Below, in pieces: positions 24,534-33,339 of a stretch of 33,760 bases of DNA (position 1 is its first letter; the number at the start of each line of letters is the position of its first letter). The notes under the pieces were generated by a model that did not search any database, was not told where the DNA came from, and worked only from the letters and a program-made list of their open reading frames with translations. Origin of the DNA: Lachnospiraceae bacterium. GTDB lineage: Bacteria; Bacillota; Clostridia; Lachnospirales; Lachnospiraceae. The stretch is from assembly GCA_009779895.1 (NCBI GenBank), contig WRBB01000030.1, forward strand, positions 1 through 33,760, in the 5' to 3' direction. The position numbers and the translations under genes were made by a program.

Positions 24534-25544
24534 ATGATAAAAGAAGCGATTTTATCTTTGGCAAAAAAGCAAGATTTATCTTATGAAGTGGCTGTAGGTG
24601 TCATGAATGAGATTATGAGTGGTATGGCTTCTCCGGTGCAAATGAGTGCTTATTTGACAGCTTTGAGTTTAAAAGGGGAAACAATTACGGAAATAACCGC
24701 CTCGGCATTTGGGATGCGTTCTCATTGTGTACGGCTTTTACATGATGTGGATGCTTTGGAAATTGTTGGTACCGGTGGTGATTTGGCAAATACTTTTAAT
24801 ATTTCTACCACTGCTGCGATTATTACCGCTGCGGCCGGAGTCCCTGTGGCCAAACATGGCAATCGCAGTGCTTCCGGCAAATGCGGGGCAGCAGACGTGT
24901 TGGAAACTTTGGGTGTGAACATTAATCTTGCGCCGGAAAAAAGTGCAAAGTTATTACAAGAGATTGGCATATGTTTTTTATTCGCCCAGAATTATCATAT
25001 TGCCATGAAATATGTAGCTCCGATTCGACGAGAGCTGGCAATTCGAACGGTATTTAATATCCTTGGACCATTAACCAATCCGGCTGGGGCTAAAATGGAA
25101 CTACTAGGCGTTTATGACAGAGAATTGGTAGAGCCATTGGCACAGGTTCTTTGCAATTTAGGTGTTCACTCAGCGATGGTGGTGCATGGAGAAGATGGTT
25201 TAGATGAAATTTCTTTGAGTGCTCCGACGTTTGTGTGTGAAGTAAAAGACGGTTGGGTGCGCTCTGATATCATTACACCGGAGCAATTTGGTTTTGTACG
25301 CTGTGACAAAAAAGATTTACAAGGTGGTACTTCACAAGAAAATGCGGAAATACTCAAATGTATTTTGCAAGGAGAAAAAGGGGCCAAACGTGATGCGGCT
25401 GTTTTAAATGCAGCAGCAGCGATGGTGGTTTCCGGTAAATATAAAACGATTGCGGAGGCTGTTAAAGTGGCAGAAGAAATCATTGACAATGGCAGAGCTG
25501 CAAAGAAATTAAAAGAATTTGTAGATTATTCCAATGAAAGTTAG
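24534..25544 (+). CDS. trpD: Anthranilate phosphoribosyltransferase
   Basis: Joins anthranilate to phosphoribosyl pyrophosphate, the second step of tryptophan synthesis. The 336-residue protein has the PRPP-binding GTGGD (79-83), NISTTAA, the KHGNRSASGKCGAADVLE stretch (107-124) and the RRELAIRTVFNILGPLTNP segment. It is of normal stand-alone length and is not fused to TrpG. AGGAGGTAA precedes the ATG. It follows trpE after 24 bases. Confidence 0.97.
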   Translation: MIKEAILSLAKKQDLSYEVAVGVMNEIMSGMASPVQMSAYLTALSLKGETITEITASAFGMRSHCVRLLHDVDALEIVGTGGDLANTFNISTTAAIITAAAGVPVAKHGNRSASGKCGAADVLETLGVNINLAPEKSAKLLQEIGICFLFAQNYHIAMKYVAPIRRELAIRTVFNILGPLTNPAGAKMELLGVYDRELVEPLAQVLCNLGVHSAMVVHGEDGLDEISLSAPTFVCEVKDGWVRSDIITPEQFGFVRCDKKDLQGGTSQENAEILKCILQGEKGAKRDAAVLNAAAAMVVSGKYKTIAEAVKVAEEIIDNGRAAKKLKEFVDYSNES

Positions 25545-25554
25545 GTGTTTCTAA

Positions 25555-26352
25555 ATGAGTATATTAGAAAAAATAGCACTACGAACCAAGGAACGGATCG
25601 AGGCACAAAAAAGGGAAATGCCTTTTGCTGAATTAAAGAAAAGAGTGTGTTCTATTGAGACGAAACAGGGTTTTCCTTTTGAAAAGGCTTTGCGTTCGGA
25701 AGAGTTGGCTTTTATTTGTGAGGTTAAAAAAGCTTCTCCAACGAAAGGCATCATCTCGGAGAATTTTCCTTATCTTGCGATTGGAAAAGAATATGAGATG
25801 GCAGGAGCGGCAGCGATTTCTGTATTGACGGAGCCTTATTTTTTTCAAGGAGCAGATGTCTATTTGAGAGAAATTGCAGAGGTAGTAAAGATTCCTTTAC
25901 TCCGCAAGGATTTTGTTATTGATGCATATATGATTTATGAAGCAAAAATCTTAGGAGCTGCGGCAGTTTTGTTTATTTGTTCTTTGTTAGAAAAAGAAAC
26001 CTTGCTTTGTTATATAAAGATAGCGCATGATTTAGGATTATCCGCTTTGGTGGAAGTTCATGATGAGGTGGAAGTACAAATGGCCATAGACGCCGGAGCT
26101 AAAATAATAGGGGTGAATCATCGGAATTTGAAAACCTTTGCAGTGGATATTGGCCTAAGTGAAAGATTGCGTGGATTAGTACCAAAGGAGATTATATTTA
26201 TTTCTGAAAGTGGTATTCGTAACCCAAAAGATGTTGCAAGATTGCAAGCCATAGAAGTAGATGGTGTTTTAATCGGGGAGAGTATAATGCGAAGCCAAGA
26301 TAAAAAAGTAGAAATACAACGTTTGCGGGGGTATCGTCATGACAAGGGTTAA
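25555..26352 (+). CDS. trpC: Indole-3-glycerol phosphate synthase
   Basis: Closes the indole ring from carboxyphenylamino-deoxyribulose phosphate, the fourth pathway step. The 265-residue TIM barrel has the catalytic CEVKKASPTKG stretch (about 60-70, catalytic Lys), LLRKDFVID (about 115-123), VEVHDE, INHRNLKTF-like GVNHRNLKTF and the phosphate-binding SESGI and LIGESIM. It is not fused to TrpF, but their genes overlap by 14 bases. The ribosome binding site is weak (AGGTG near the trpD stop), so coupling to trpD translation is likely. Confidence 0.97.
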   Translation: MSILEKIALRTKERIEAQKREMPFAELKKRVCSIETKQGFPFEKALRSEELAFICEVKKASPTKGIISENFPYLAIGKEYEMAGAAAISVLTEPYFFQGADVYLREIAEVVKIPLLRKDFVIDAYMIYEAKILGAAAVLFICSLLEKETLLCYIKIAHDLGLSALVEVHDEVEVQMAIDAGAKIIGVNHRNLKTFAVDIGLSERLRGLVPKEIIFISESGIRNPKDVARLQAIEVDGVLIGESIMRSQDKKVEIQRLRGYRHDKG

Positions 26353-26941
26353 AATTTGTGGTCTTACACTTTTGCAAGACATTGCGATGGTGAATGCAGT
26401 AAAGCCGGATTATGTGGGATTTGTGTTTGCGCCTAGTAGACGGCAGGTAAGTTTTTCGCAGGCTTCCCATTTACGGAGCAATTTATCCTCTGATATTGTT
26501 TCGGTAGGGGTTTTTGTGAATGAGACTATAGAAAATGTATTGTCTTTGACATGCAGTGGGGTGATTGATATGATTCAATTGCATGGTTCAGAAGATGAAG
26601 CATATATCCGGGCATTAAAGATAAAAAGCAACAAGCCAATCATCAAAGCCTTAGCGGTGGAAAAACGAGGTGATGTACAAAAGTGGAATTTGTCATCCGT
26701 AGATTATTTGTTGTTGGATAGCCGGGTTGGTGGTAGTGGGACTTGTTTTGACTGGTCCTTAATTGGTTGTAGTGCAAAGCCGTTTTTTATAGCCGGCGGC
26801 TTACATTTGGGAAATGTCAAAGATGCGATAAATTGTACAAAAGCCTTTGCGGTAGATGTGAGTAGTGGCGTGGAACGCGAAGAGATTAAGGATTTTAACA
26901 AGATTGAAAAATTTATTAGGAGGGTTAGAAATGGTTTATAA
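26339..26941 (+). CDS. trpF: Phosphoribosylanthranilate isomerase
   Basis: Performs the Amadori rearrangement of phosphoribosylanthranilate, the third pathway step. The 200-residue barrel begins TRVKICGLT with the catalytic cysteine (Cys7) and carries VGVFVNE, IQLHG and the catalytic aspartate in [16 protein letters not shown] (about 122-137). [11 protein letters not shown] and AVDVSSGVE form the phosphate site. It overlaps trpC by 14 bases and trpB by 11 bases, which indicates tight translational coupling. Confidence 0.97.
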   Translation: MTRVKICGLTLLQDIAMVNAVKPDYVGFVFAPSRRQVSFSQASHLRSNLSSDIVSVGVFVNETIENVLSLTCSGVIDMIQLHGSEDEAYIRALKIKSNKPIIKALAVEKRGDVQKWNLSSVDYLLLDSRVGGSGTCFDWSLIGCSAKPFFIAGGLHLGNVKDAINCTKAFAVDVSSGVEREEIKDFNKIEKFIRRVRNGL

Positions 26942-28121
26942 AAAAGGACGTTTTGGAGAATTTGGCGGTCAATATATTCCTGAAACCTTGATGCATGCTT
27001 TGTCTGAATTGGAGATGGCTTATGCGTATTACAAAAAGGATACGGAATTTCAAAAAGAATATGTGAATTTATTGCAGCATTATGCAGGTCGGCCGTCTTT
27101 GTTATATAATGCAAAAAAAATGACAGCAGATTTAGGTGGTGCTAAAATTTATTTAAAACGAGAAGATTTGAATCATACCGGTTCTCATAAAGTGAATAAT
27201 GTTTTGGGGCAGGTGTTACTGGCTAAAAAGATGGGAAAAACGCGGGTAATTGCGGAAACAGGAGCAGGGCAACATGGGGTAGCGACAGCTACGGCAGCGG
27301 CTCTCATGGACTTGGAATGTGAAATCTTTATGGGCAAAGAGGATACAAAGCGGCAGGCCTTAAATGTTTATCGTATGAAGTTATTAGGGGCGAAAGTGCA
27401 TGAAGTGAGCAGTGGTACGATGACGTTAAAAGATGCAGTGAATGAAACAATGCGAGAGTGGGTGGCCCGAATGGAAGATACCCATTATGTGTTGGGTTCG
27501 GTTATGGGACCGCACCCTTTTCCCACGATTGTACGGGATTTCCAAAAGATGATTGGAGAAGAAATAAAAGAGCAAATTATTCGGTTGGAGGGGCGGTTAC
27601 CGGATGCGGTTGTTGCTTGCGTGGGTGGTGGTAGCAATGCGATGGGTTCTTTTTATGAATTTATAGACGACGAAAATGTACGTTTGATTGGTTGTGAGGC
27701 TGCCGGGTTGGGTGTGAATACATCTCAGAATGCGGCAACTATGACAAATGGCACAATCGGGATTTTTCATGGTATGAAATCGCTTTTTTGCCAGGACGAA
27801 TACGGACAAATAGCGAATGTTCATTCTATTTCTGCCGGGTTGGATTATCCCGGAGTAGGACCTGAGCATGCTTATCTTGCCGCGATTGATCGGGGAGAAT
27901 ATGTAGCGATTACAGATGCGGAAGCGGTGGAGGCGTTTGGCTATTTATCACGGATGGAGGGTATTATTCCGGCGGTGGAAAGTGCGCATGCCATTGCTTA
28001 TGCATGTAAATTGGCACCAACTATGAAACCGGAAGAGATAATGGTTGTAACATTATCCGGTCGAGGGGATAAAGATGTAGCGGCGATTGCCAGATATAAG
28101 GGGGTTAAAATCAATGAATAA
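26931..28121 (+). CDS. trpB: Tryptophan synthase beta chain
   Basis: PLP enzyme that condenses indole with serine. From ATG 26931 the protein has 396 residues and begins like family members with [16 protein letters not shown]. The PLP lysine lies in [16 protein letters not shown] (about 77-92), followed by [12 protein letters not shown] with the catalytic glutamate and the PLP-phosphate loop GGGSNAMG (about 229-236). AGGAGGG lies 7 bases before this ATG, which sits inside the end of trpF. It is the catalytic partner of the TrpA encoded next. Confidence 0.98.
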   Translation: MVYKKGRFGEFGGQYIPETLMHALSELEMAYAYYKKDTEFQKEYVNLLQHYAGRPSLLYNAKKMTADLGGAKIYLKREDLNHTGSHKVNNVLGQVLLAKKMGKTRVIAETGAGQHGVATATAAALMDLECEIFMGKEDTKRQALNVYRMKLLGAKVHEVSSGTMTLKDAVNETMREWVARMEDTHYVLGSVMGPHPFPTIVRDFQKMIGEEIKEQIIRLEGRLPDAVVACVGGGSNAMGSFYEFIDDENVRLIGCEAAGLGVNTSQNAATMTNGTIGIFHGMKSLFCQDEYGQIANVHSISAGLDYPGVGPEHAYLAAIDRGEYVAITDAEAVEAFGYLSRMEGIIPAVESAHAIAYACKLAPTMKPEEIMVVTLSGRGDKDVAAIARYKGVKINE

Positions 28122-28887
28122 AAATAGAATAGAGCAAGTATTTGTGGGAAAACAGGCATTGATCTGTTTTATTACCGGAGGCGATCCGGATATTGAAACA
28201 ACAGAAAAATTGATTGTAGCAATGGCTGAAGCCGGTGCAGATATGATTGAAATTGGTATACCTTTTTCGGATCCGGTAGCGGAGGGGCTTGTAATTCAAG
28301 CGGCTAATGCAAGAGCCTTGGAAAATGGCTGTACGGTAGATGAATTATTTGCTATGGTAAAGAGAGTGCGGGGGAAAGTTGCGATTCCGTTGTTATTTAT
28401 GACCTATATGAATCCGGTTTTTGTTTATGGTAAGGAACGATTTATGAAAAAATGTCAAGAATGTGGGATTGATGGGATTATCGTGCCGGATTTGCCTTTT
28501 GAAGAAAAAGAAGAATTGGCAGATGTTTGTAAGCAATATGAAATCACTCCCATTTCTATGATTGCGCCTACTTCGGAAGATAGAATAGAAAAAATTGCCA
28601 AAGAAGCGCAAGGCTTTTTGTATTGTGTTTCTTCTCTGGGGGTGACAGGATTACGTTCGGAAATAAAAACGAATGTAAAAGGAATGATTGAGAAAGTACG
28701 AAGGGTTTCAAAGATTCCTTGTGCGGTGGGTTTTGGTATTTCAACCCCGGAGCAAGCAAAGGAGATGCTTGCGGTGACAGATGGGGTGATTGTAGGCAGT
28801 GCGATTGTGAAAGTAGTAGCGGAGTATGGGAAAGAGAGTGTGGAGAAAGTAGAAAAATTGCTGCGGGAGATAAAGCGGGTATTTTAA
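28114..28887 (+). CDS. trpA: Tryptophan synthase alpha chain
   Basis: Cleaves indole-3-glycerol phosphate and passes indole to TrpB. From ATG 28114 the protein has 257 residues: FITGGDPD, the catalytic glutamate in [11 protein letters not shown] (about 46-56), PDLPFEE, and the phosphate-binding VGFGIS and VGSAIV. The second catalytic acid, an aspartate in the usual FSDPxADGP, is here a glutamate (FSDPVAEGL). AGGGGG lies about 10 bases ahead, and the start overlaps the trpB stop by 8 bases. It is the last trp gene; I see no strong terminator behind it. Confidence 0.97.
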   Translation: MNKNRIEQVFVGKQALICFITGGDPDIETTEKLIVAMAEAGADMIEIGIPFSDPVAEGLVIQAANARALENGCTVDELFAMVKRVRGKVAIPLLFMTYMNPVFVYGKERFMKKCQECGIDGIIVPDLPFEEKEELADVCKQYEITPISMIAPTSEDRIEKIAKEAQGFLYCVSSLGVTGLRSEIKTNVKGMIEKVRRVSKIPCAVGFGISTPEQAKEMLAVTDGVIVGSAIVKVVAEYGKESVEKVEKLLREIKRVF

Positions 28888-28925
28888 AAAAATAGTGACC
28901 TTTTATCCCTTTTTAAAGAAAACTA

Positions 28926-28934
28926 TGATATAAT
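28926..28934 (+). promoter_or_regulatory. Extended -10 promoter ahead of the XpaC-family gene
   Basis: TGATATAAT (28926-28934) is a perfect extended -10 element. No good -35 box lies upstream, as extended -10 promoters often allow. It lies in the 127-base AT-rich gap after trpA and would start transcription near 28941, giving the downstream four-gene set its own promoter. Confidence 0.55.
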
Positions 28935-29014
28935 TTTTATTCATAAGTGTAATGTTAATCCATAATAAAAAGTTATATATAGTATAAATCTTTATAACCC
29001 AAAGGAGATAGAAG

Positions 29015-29731
29015 ATGTCTGAACTCATGAAAGTGAAACATAAAAAAATACCTGTAGCACCAATGTATGCCTTTGCGATTACTTGGCTCTTGTTGGCGGT
29101 GCTTCGTGTTCCGATTGGTAGTGTAGGTATTTGGTTTTTATATCTGTTTCTCGCTTCTTTTGTGGGCGGGGTGACTTTTGGTGCACAGAAGTTGATTGCT
29201 TTTGCCCGTGCGGAAAACAAAGTTTTAACAGATACATTGGAAAATACGGGAAATGTGGAATTGGATCAAGTTTTGGCTAGTGGAAATCATTTTATGAAAG
29301 AGTTGAATGCAAGTAAAAGTATCATTCAGAATGCATCTGTGATAGCCGATACCGATGAAATTATTGATGTTACCATAAAAATAATGACAAAACTTTATAA
29401 AAAGCCGAAATTGGTAGCTTCTGCGCAAAGTTTTTTTGATTATTATTTGCCAACCACAGTGAAAATTATTAGTAACTATAGTGATATGGAAAAGCAAGGT
29501 GCAATCGGAGAAAATGTTTGTGTCACTATGGAGAAGATAGAAAGCACATTGAGTAAGTTGGCAATGGCATATAAGTCTCAGCTGGATAAGTTATTTGCCC
29601 AAACTTCCATAGAGATAGAAACGGAACTTTCGGCATTGGAGTCTATGTTGGCAATGGATGGGTTGCTCATTGACGAGAAGCATGATATGAAACGTTTCAT
29701 GGAAAATAAAGCGGAGGTTTGTTCTCAATGA
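29015..29731 (+). CDS. XpaC-like protein (5-bromo-4-chloroindolyl phosphate hydrolysis family)
   Basis: A 238-residue protein with two closely spaced N-terminal hydrophobic segments (about 18-34 and 36-58) and a long helical cytoplasmic part. The stretch SFFDYYLPTTVKIISNYSDM and the later GENVCVTMEKIESTLSKLAMA and ALESMLAMDGL match the XpaC family from memory; that name comes from an indirect phenotype and no enzyme activity is established. XpaC genes often accompany telA (toxic-anion resistance), but here the partners are the membrane proteins downstream. AAAGGAG lies 7 bases ahead of the ATG, and the end forms an ATGA overlap with the next gene. Confidence 0.75.
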   Translation: MSELMKVKHKKIPVAPMYAFAITWLLLAVLRVPIGSVGIWFLYLFLASFVGGVTFGAQKLIAFARAENKVLTDTLENTGNVELDQVLASGNHFMKELNASKSIIQNASVIADTDEIIDVTIKIMTKLYKKPKLVASAQSFFDYYLPTTVKIISNYSDMEKQGAIGENVCVTMEKIESTLSKLAMAYKSQLDKLFAQTSIEIETELSALESMLAMDGLLIDEKHDMKRFMENKAEVCSQ

Positions 29732-30753
29732 TGAAGATATTAAAAAAACCGAGCGTGGCGATTGCGATTACGATTGCGTCTGTGTTTCTTGCTACTTTGC
29801 TTATGACGATGGGTAGTGGTTTTGGGCAAAGAAGTGTGATTGTAGAAAGCGGTGAAATCAATATAGCCAATATAACAACGGAGAATACAACCATTCGTAC
29901 AGATAGGGATTACCTTAGATTCAATGATAGTGCTGCAATTTTTGCGTTTGAAATTGCAGAATCCTATATAGATGCACAAGTTGTTTTTCAGAATGAGGAA
30001 ATAATGGTAACGGCTCTTTATTTGGATCATCATGGAGATAGAGGGGCGGAGTTGCGTCTTTTGATAGATAATCATAGCAATCGAAATATCAACGTAAAAA
30101 GTTATTTTGTTTCCGTCAATGGAATTATGATGGATCAGTATGCCGGATTTATCACAACGATTTCACCCAATGCACAAAGTAGCGAGCGTTTGGAGTTTAG
30201 TCAAATTCGGTTGGCGGAAAATCAAATCAGAGGCATTGGTTGTATTGCATTGTATTTACAAGTACGAGATAACAATGGTATGCAAAAGTTATTTGACACG
30301 GATTTAATTACCATTCAGACATCTATTTATGATGAGGTGATACAGGCGATTCCTGACCATGCCATAGAAGTATTAAATCAAGATGGTGTTATCGTATATT
30401 TTCTGGGTTTTAATACGGAATTATTTCCCTTGACAAGAGTTTGGTTTCTTGTAGAAAATAATCGAGAGCGGATGATTGATGTAAGTATTTTTGACTCTTC
30501 TATCAATGGACAAAGGGTGGATGGAACTTTGATTTCATGGATATTACCGGATCATAGTCTTTATGCAACCATTCATTTTTCAGGGATGGATATGGAGCAT
30601 TATGGTATTCATGCCATAGAAAAAATGGCACTTGGTTTTGCAGTATATGAGCAGATGACGGGGATTGATACTTTGGATGCATCCTGGTCTGTGTTACGTT
30701 TTAATTTTGAAGAGCGGGTCTTTCGTTCCAATCGAATAGAAATCTATAAGTAA
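29728..30753 (+). CDS. Membrane-anchored protein of unknown function, two-repeat beta domains (copy 1)
   Basis: A 341-residue protein with a short basic start (MMKILKKPS), one membrane segment (about 9-30) and an extracytoplasmic remainder. By eye that remainder consists of two related beta-rich units joined by the segment HAIEVLNQDGV. Each unit has the order: hydrophobic strands, L-x-N-[HN] with polar residues, a [VI]NG turn, and a closing serine-rich or strand segment. The whole protein is a close paralogue of the next gene. The pattern recalls an uncharacterised domain found in many Firmicutes zinc-ribbon membrane proteins, with ENNS and VSVNG hallmarks. ATG 29728 has GGAGG 10 bases ahead and overlaps the XpaC stop. 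Confidence 0.75.
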   Translation: MMKILKKPSVAIAITIASVFLATLLMTMGSGFGQRSVIVESGEINIANITTENTTIRTDRDYLRFNDSAAIFAFEIAESYIDAQVVFQNEEIMVTALYLDHHGDRGAELRLLIDNHSNRNINVKSYFVSVNGIMMDQYAGFITTISPNAQSSERLEFSQIRLAENQIRGIGCIALYLQVRDNNGMQKLFDTDLITIQTSIYDEVIQAIPDHAIEVLNQDGVIVYFLGFNTELFPLTRVWFLVENNRERMIDVSIFDSSINGQRVDGTLISWILPDHSLYATIHFSGMDMEHYGIHAIEKMALGFAVYEQMTGIDTLDASWSVLRFNFEERVFRSNRIEIYK

Positions 30754-30770
30754 GGGTGAGGAGAATGAAT

Positions 30771-31736
30771 ATGGTTAAGCTGTTTAAAAAGCCTATGTGG
30801 GCTCTGCTCATCAGTCTTGTGATAATGGTGCTGACAACACTTACCATGCTTCCTATAGGGCGTGGTGTATTTGTGGCACAAGGTTTGGATTTTAATTTTA
30901 ATACCCCGTTTTCGAATCGGAATTTGGATATCAATACAGCTCGTATTACAGAACAGGTTGTTTATGAACGAGAAGAAATAACGGTGACGGCATTGTATTT
31001 GGAAACGCAAGAAAGTGGTGATACAGACTTGCGATTACTTATGAAAAACCATACGGATGATATCTTGTATATTAGAATGTATTATTTGGCAATTAATGGT
31101 GTGATGTATGAGTGGTTGCAGAGTTTTTCTGTGCGTATTTCGCCGGGGGAACAAAGCAGTGAAAGTCTTGAACTGCGATCATTTTGGTTGGTAGAAAATC
31201 AGATTGCTACCATTGGTACGATGGAATTTTATTTTCGGGTAGAGAGTGGAAGCGGGGGCGGAAGACTGTTTTGCACGGAAGTGATTACCATACAAACGAA
31301 TATGGTAGATGAAGTGGTACAAGAGGTACCTGCTCACGCCATAGAAGTTTTGAATCAAGATGATGTTGTGATTTATTTTCTTGGGTTTAATCAAGGTCCG
31401 CTTCTGATGTACCCGGAGGCATGGTTTTTGGTAAAAAACAATCGTGATAGAATGATACAAGTTGCAGCAAGAGATGTAAGTTTGAATGGTTCGAGAGTTC
31501 AAGGTAGTATGCGTGGCGGTCGTGTTTTACAGGGAAAAAGTGCTTATGTACGCCTTGATTTTGATTCTATAGACAGGATGCGTACTTTAGGTGGTTTGAG
31601 AAGGATCGGACTGCGTTTTGATATTTTAGAGCAAAGAGCATTTGTTGCGGCGATTGATTATGACTGGGGTCTTATTATGCATGAAAGCAGTCCGCGTAGT
31701 GCTTTTGTGTCAGAGCCGGTTCAGATTCGGAGATAG
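30771..31736 (+). CDS. Membrane-anchored protein of unknown function, two-repeat beta domains (copy 2)
   Basis: A 321-residue paralogue of the preceding protein in the same order: basic KLFKKP start, one membrane segment (about 8-28), then two beta-rich units joined by HAIEVLNQDDV. Shared landmarks with copy 1 include EI-VTALYL, ISP-QSSE-LE, ENQI, VITIQT-type ITIQT, YFLGFN and WFLV-NNR-RMI. I chose ATG 30771 because AGGAG at 30759-30763 is 7 bases away; the ATG at 30765 and GTG at 30756 sit too near or on that site. The function is unknown. The repeat design and tandem position imply a gene duplication on top of an older internal one. Confidence 0.75.
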   Translation: MVKLFKKPMWALLISLVIMVLTTLTMLPIGRGVFVAQGLDFNFNTPFSNRNLDINTARITEQVVYEREEITVTALYLETQESGDTDLRLLMKNHTDDILYIRMYYLAINGVMYEWLQSFSVRISPGEQSSESLELRSFWLVENQIATIGTMEFYFRVESGSGGGRLFCTEVITIQTNMVDEVVQEVPAHAIEVLNQDDVVIYFLGFNQGPLLMYPEAWFLVKNNRDRMIQVAARDVSLNGSRVQGSMRGGRVLQGKSAYVRLDFDSIDRMRTLGGLRRIGLRFDILEQRAFVAAIDYDWGLIMHESSPRSAFVSEPVQIRR

Positions 31737-31763
31737 GTTAAATATGATGTGGGGGATTATTTG

Positions 31764-32348
31764 ATGAGAAGAATTGTAGTAAGTGTTTTTATGGTAGTAT
31801 TTTTGGCTTTGGGATTTTTCACCTATACAAATGCAGGTGGTATTAGTGATATTTATGGCATTCCGATTGAGCAGCTTCAGGGTATGACACCTTTGCAACG
31901 GGCAATGGCATTTCAAGAGGCACGAGCACAAGCAGAAGAGGAACGGGCTATTCGGGAAAGAGAAGAAGCAAGAATCCGCAACAGAGGATGGTATTGGGGG
32001 TTTCTTCCTTTCTCTTTGGCTGTTGCAGGTGCAATATTCATATATATCAAAGGTTTGAGTTTTATTTTGTCAGCTCGGGATGGTGCCTATTTTTCATTGT
32101 TTCTTTTTGTTGCTGTCATTGTGGTCGGTGGGATTTTCTATTTGTTCTTTCATTCATTGCATGGTGCTTATGGTATAGGATTGGCACTTGGTTCAGTTTT
32201 GGGTATTTTTCCACTGGAAATTGTTGTCTTGCATAAATATGGTAGATGTTGCAGTTGTAATCGTCTTCTCGGGTATAGAGCAATAGAAAGACGTTGGGAT
32301 ATGGAAATGGCATATAATCATTGTCCTTATTGTGGTGAGAGTATTTAG
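31764..32348 (+). CDS. Small membrane protein with coiled-coil and C-terminal zinc ribbon
   Basis: A 194-residue protein of unknown function. A hydrophobic signal or anchor (about 4-22) is followed by a charged coiled-coil-like helix rich in E, R, A and Q (about 45-72), three membrane segments (about 76-150) and a C-terminal tail with two cysteine pairs (CCSC and, near the end, HCPYCG) typical of a zinc ribbon. ATG 31764 has GGGGGA about 8 bases ahead. It follows the tandem duplicates after 27 bases and probably belongs to their transcript, the last of four genes. Confidence 0.7.
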   Translation: MRRIVVSVFMVVFLALGFFTYTNAGGISDIYGIPIEQLQGMTPLQRAMAFQEARAQAEEERAIREREEARIRNRGWYWGFLPFSLAVAGAIFIYIKGLSFILSARDGAYFSLFLFVAVIVVGGIFYLFFHSLHGAYGIGLALGSVLGIFPLEIVVLHKYGRCCSCNRLLGYRAIERRWDMEMAYNHCPYCGESI

Positions 32349-32440
32349 GAGAATAGGGAAAAAGATAGAAAGCAGTGTTAGAAAAAAACTTTTTTTGGCT
32401 CTTTTAAAATAGCATCATTAGTGGTAAGATAGGGAGGGCT

Positions 32441-32470
32441 CTCTTTCTATTCGATGAGGTATATAAAGAG
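32441..32470 (+). repeat. Hairpin in the leader of the acyltransferase-like gene
   Basis: CTCTTTCTAT (32441-32450) can pair with ATATAAAGAG (32461-32470) at nine of ten positions around a ten-base loop. There is no T-run after it, so it is not a terminator. It sits 28 bases before the start codon and 13 bases ahead of the ribosome binding site. Confidence 0.35.
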
Positions 32471-32497
32471 AAAAAACAAAAGACGTTAGGAGGGTTT

Positions 32498-33301
32498 ATG
32501 CCTAGATCAGATGGTTATTTACTTAAAGATATACCTGCTTTTAACAAGGTAATCCCTTATATCATGAATCGCCGTTATGATGCTACAAATTATACAAGGA
32601 TTGAGCTTGATATTACAAATTTGCGAAAGCATTTAAGAATATGGCGTGATGCGGGTCATAGAGTTGGACTTATGGATGCAATTATATGTGCACTTGCAAT
32701 GGTCATGCAGTCAACGCCGGAAATCAATCGCTTTGTTGCAAATAAAAAAATTTATCAGAGAAATCATAGATGTGTGAGTTTTGCCTTGATAAAACGAGAA
32801 GATGGTGAAATTGTTGAAACAGCAGTTAAAGTTCAAATCAATGATGGAGATGATTTGATAAAAATTTCTAAGAACATTCGTGATTTAATAGATAAAAATA
32901 AGGTGCCAACAGAAAAAAACAAAGTGGATAAATTTGTGGATTGCTTGGTATCACTTCCTTTGTTGTCTTCGTTTTCCGTCAGTGTTTTTAAGTTTATGGA
33001 TAAATTAGGCATCTTGCCAAAATCCATTATAACGTTAAGTCCCTTTCATACATCCATGTTTATTAGTAACTTAGCGAGTATAAAAATGGAATATATGTAT
33101 CACCATTTATATGATTTTGGTACAACCAGTTTTTTTGTTACCCTTGGGAAACCAAAACGAAAAGACGGGGATGAACGGGGAAATAACAAGTTGGTGCTTG
33201 GGGTTTCTATTGATGAAAGGATTTGCTATGGTGTTGTCTGGGCAAAGGCGATGCAAGAGTTTAGTCGTTTGATTGAGGATCCTGAAAAAATGGTTTTTTA
33301 A
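32498..33301 (+). CDS. Stand-alone 2-oxoacid dehydrogenase E2 acyltransferase-like protein, altered active site
   Basis: A 267-residue protein that resembles only the catalytic domain of dihydrolipoyl acyltransferases and chloramphenicol acetyltransferase. It has no lipoyl or E3-binding domain. The N-terminal YTRIELDITNLRKH, the LMDAIICALAMVM helix, TSMFISNL and the C-terminal LGVSIDERICYG followed by a helix to IEDPEKM follow the E2 pattern. Where E2 has DHRxxDG with catalytic His and Asp, this reads DERICYG (239-245), so both key residues are changed. Similar solitary E2-like proteins occur in gut anaerobes and their substrates are unknown. AGGAGGG precedes the ATG. A strong terminator follows directly. 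Confidence 0.75.
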   Translation: MPRSDGYLLKDIPAFNKVIPYIMNRRYDATNYTRIELDITNLRKHLRIWRDAGHRVGLMDAIICALAMVMQSTPEINRFVANKKIYQRNHRCVSFALIKREDGEIVETAVKVQINDGDDLIKISKNIRDLIDKNKVPTEKNKVDKFVDCLVSLPLLSSFSVSVFKFMDKLGILPKSIITLSPFHTSMFISNLASIKMEYMYHHLYDFGTTSFFVTLGKPKRKDGDERGNNKLVLGVSIDERICYGVVWAKAMQEFSRLIEDPEKMVF

Positions 33302-33311
33302 CAAAAGAATG

Positions 33312-33336
33312 AAGTGGGTTTGCCCACTTTGTTTTT
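33312..33336 (+). terminator. Intrinsic terminator after the acyltransferase-like gene
   Basis: AAGTGGG (33312-33318) and CCCACTT (33323-33329) form a perfect 7-base stem with the four-base loop TTTG, followed by the T-rich TGTTTTT. It ends transcription of the + strand genes 11 bases after the stop codon. Confidence 0.9.
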
Positions 33337-33339
33337 GCA

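Noticed and set aside
32382-32396. Run of A then T (seven A, C, seven T) after the zinc-ribbon gene as a terminator
   Set aside because: There is no GC stem and no loop; a pure A-T palindrome is unlikely to terminate well.
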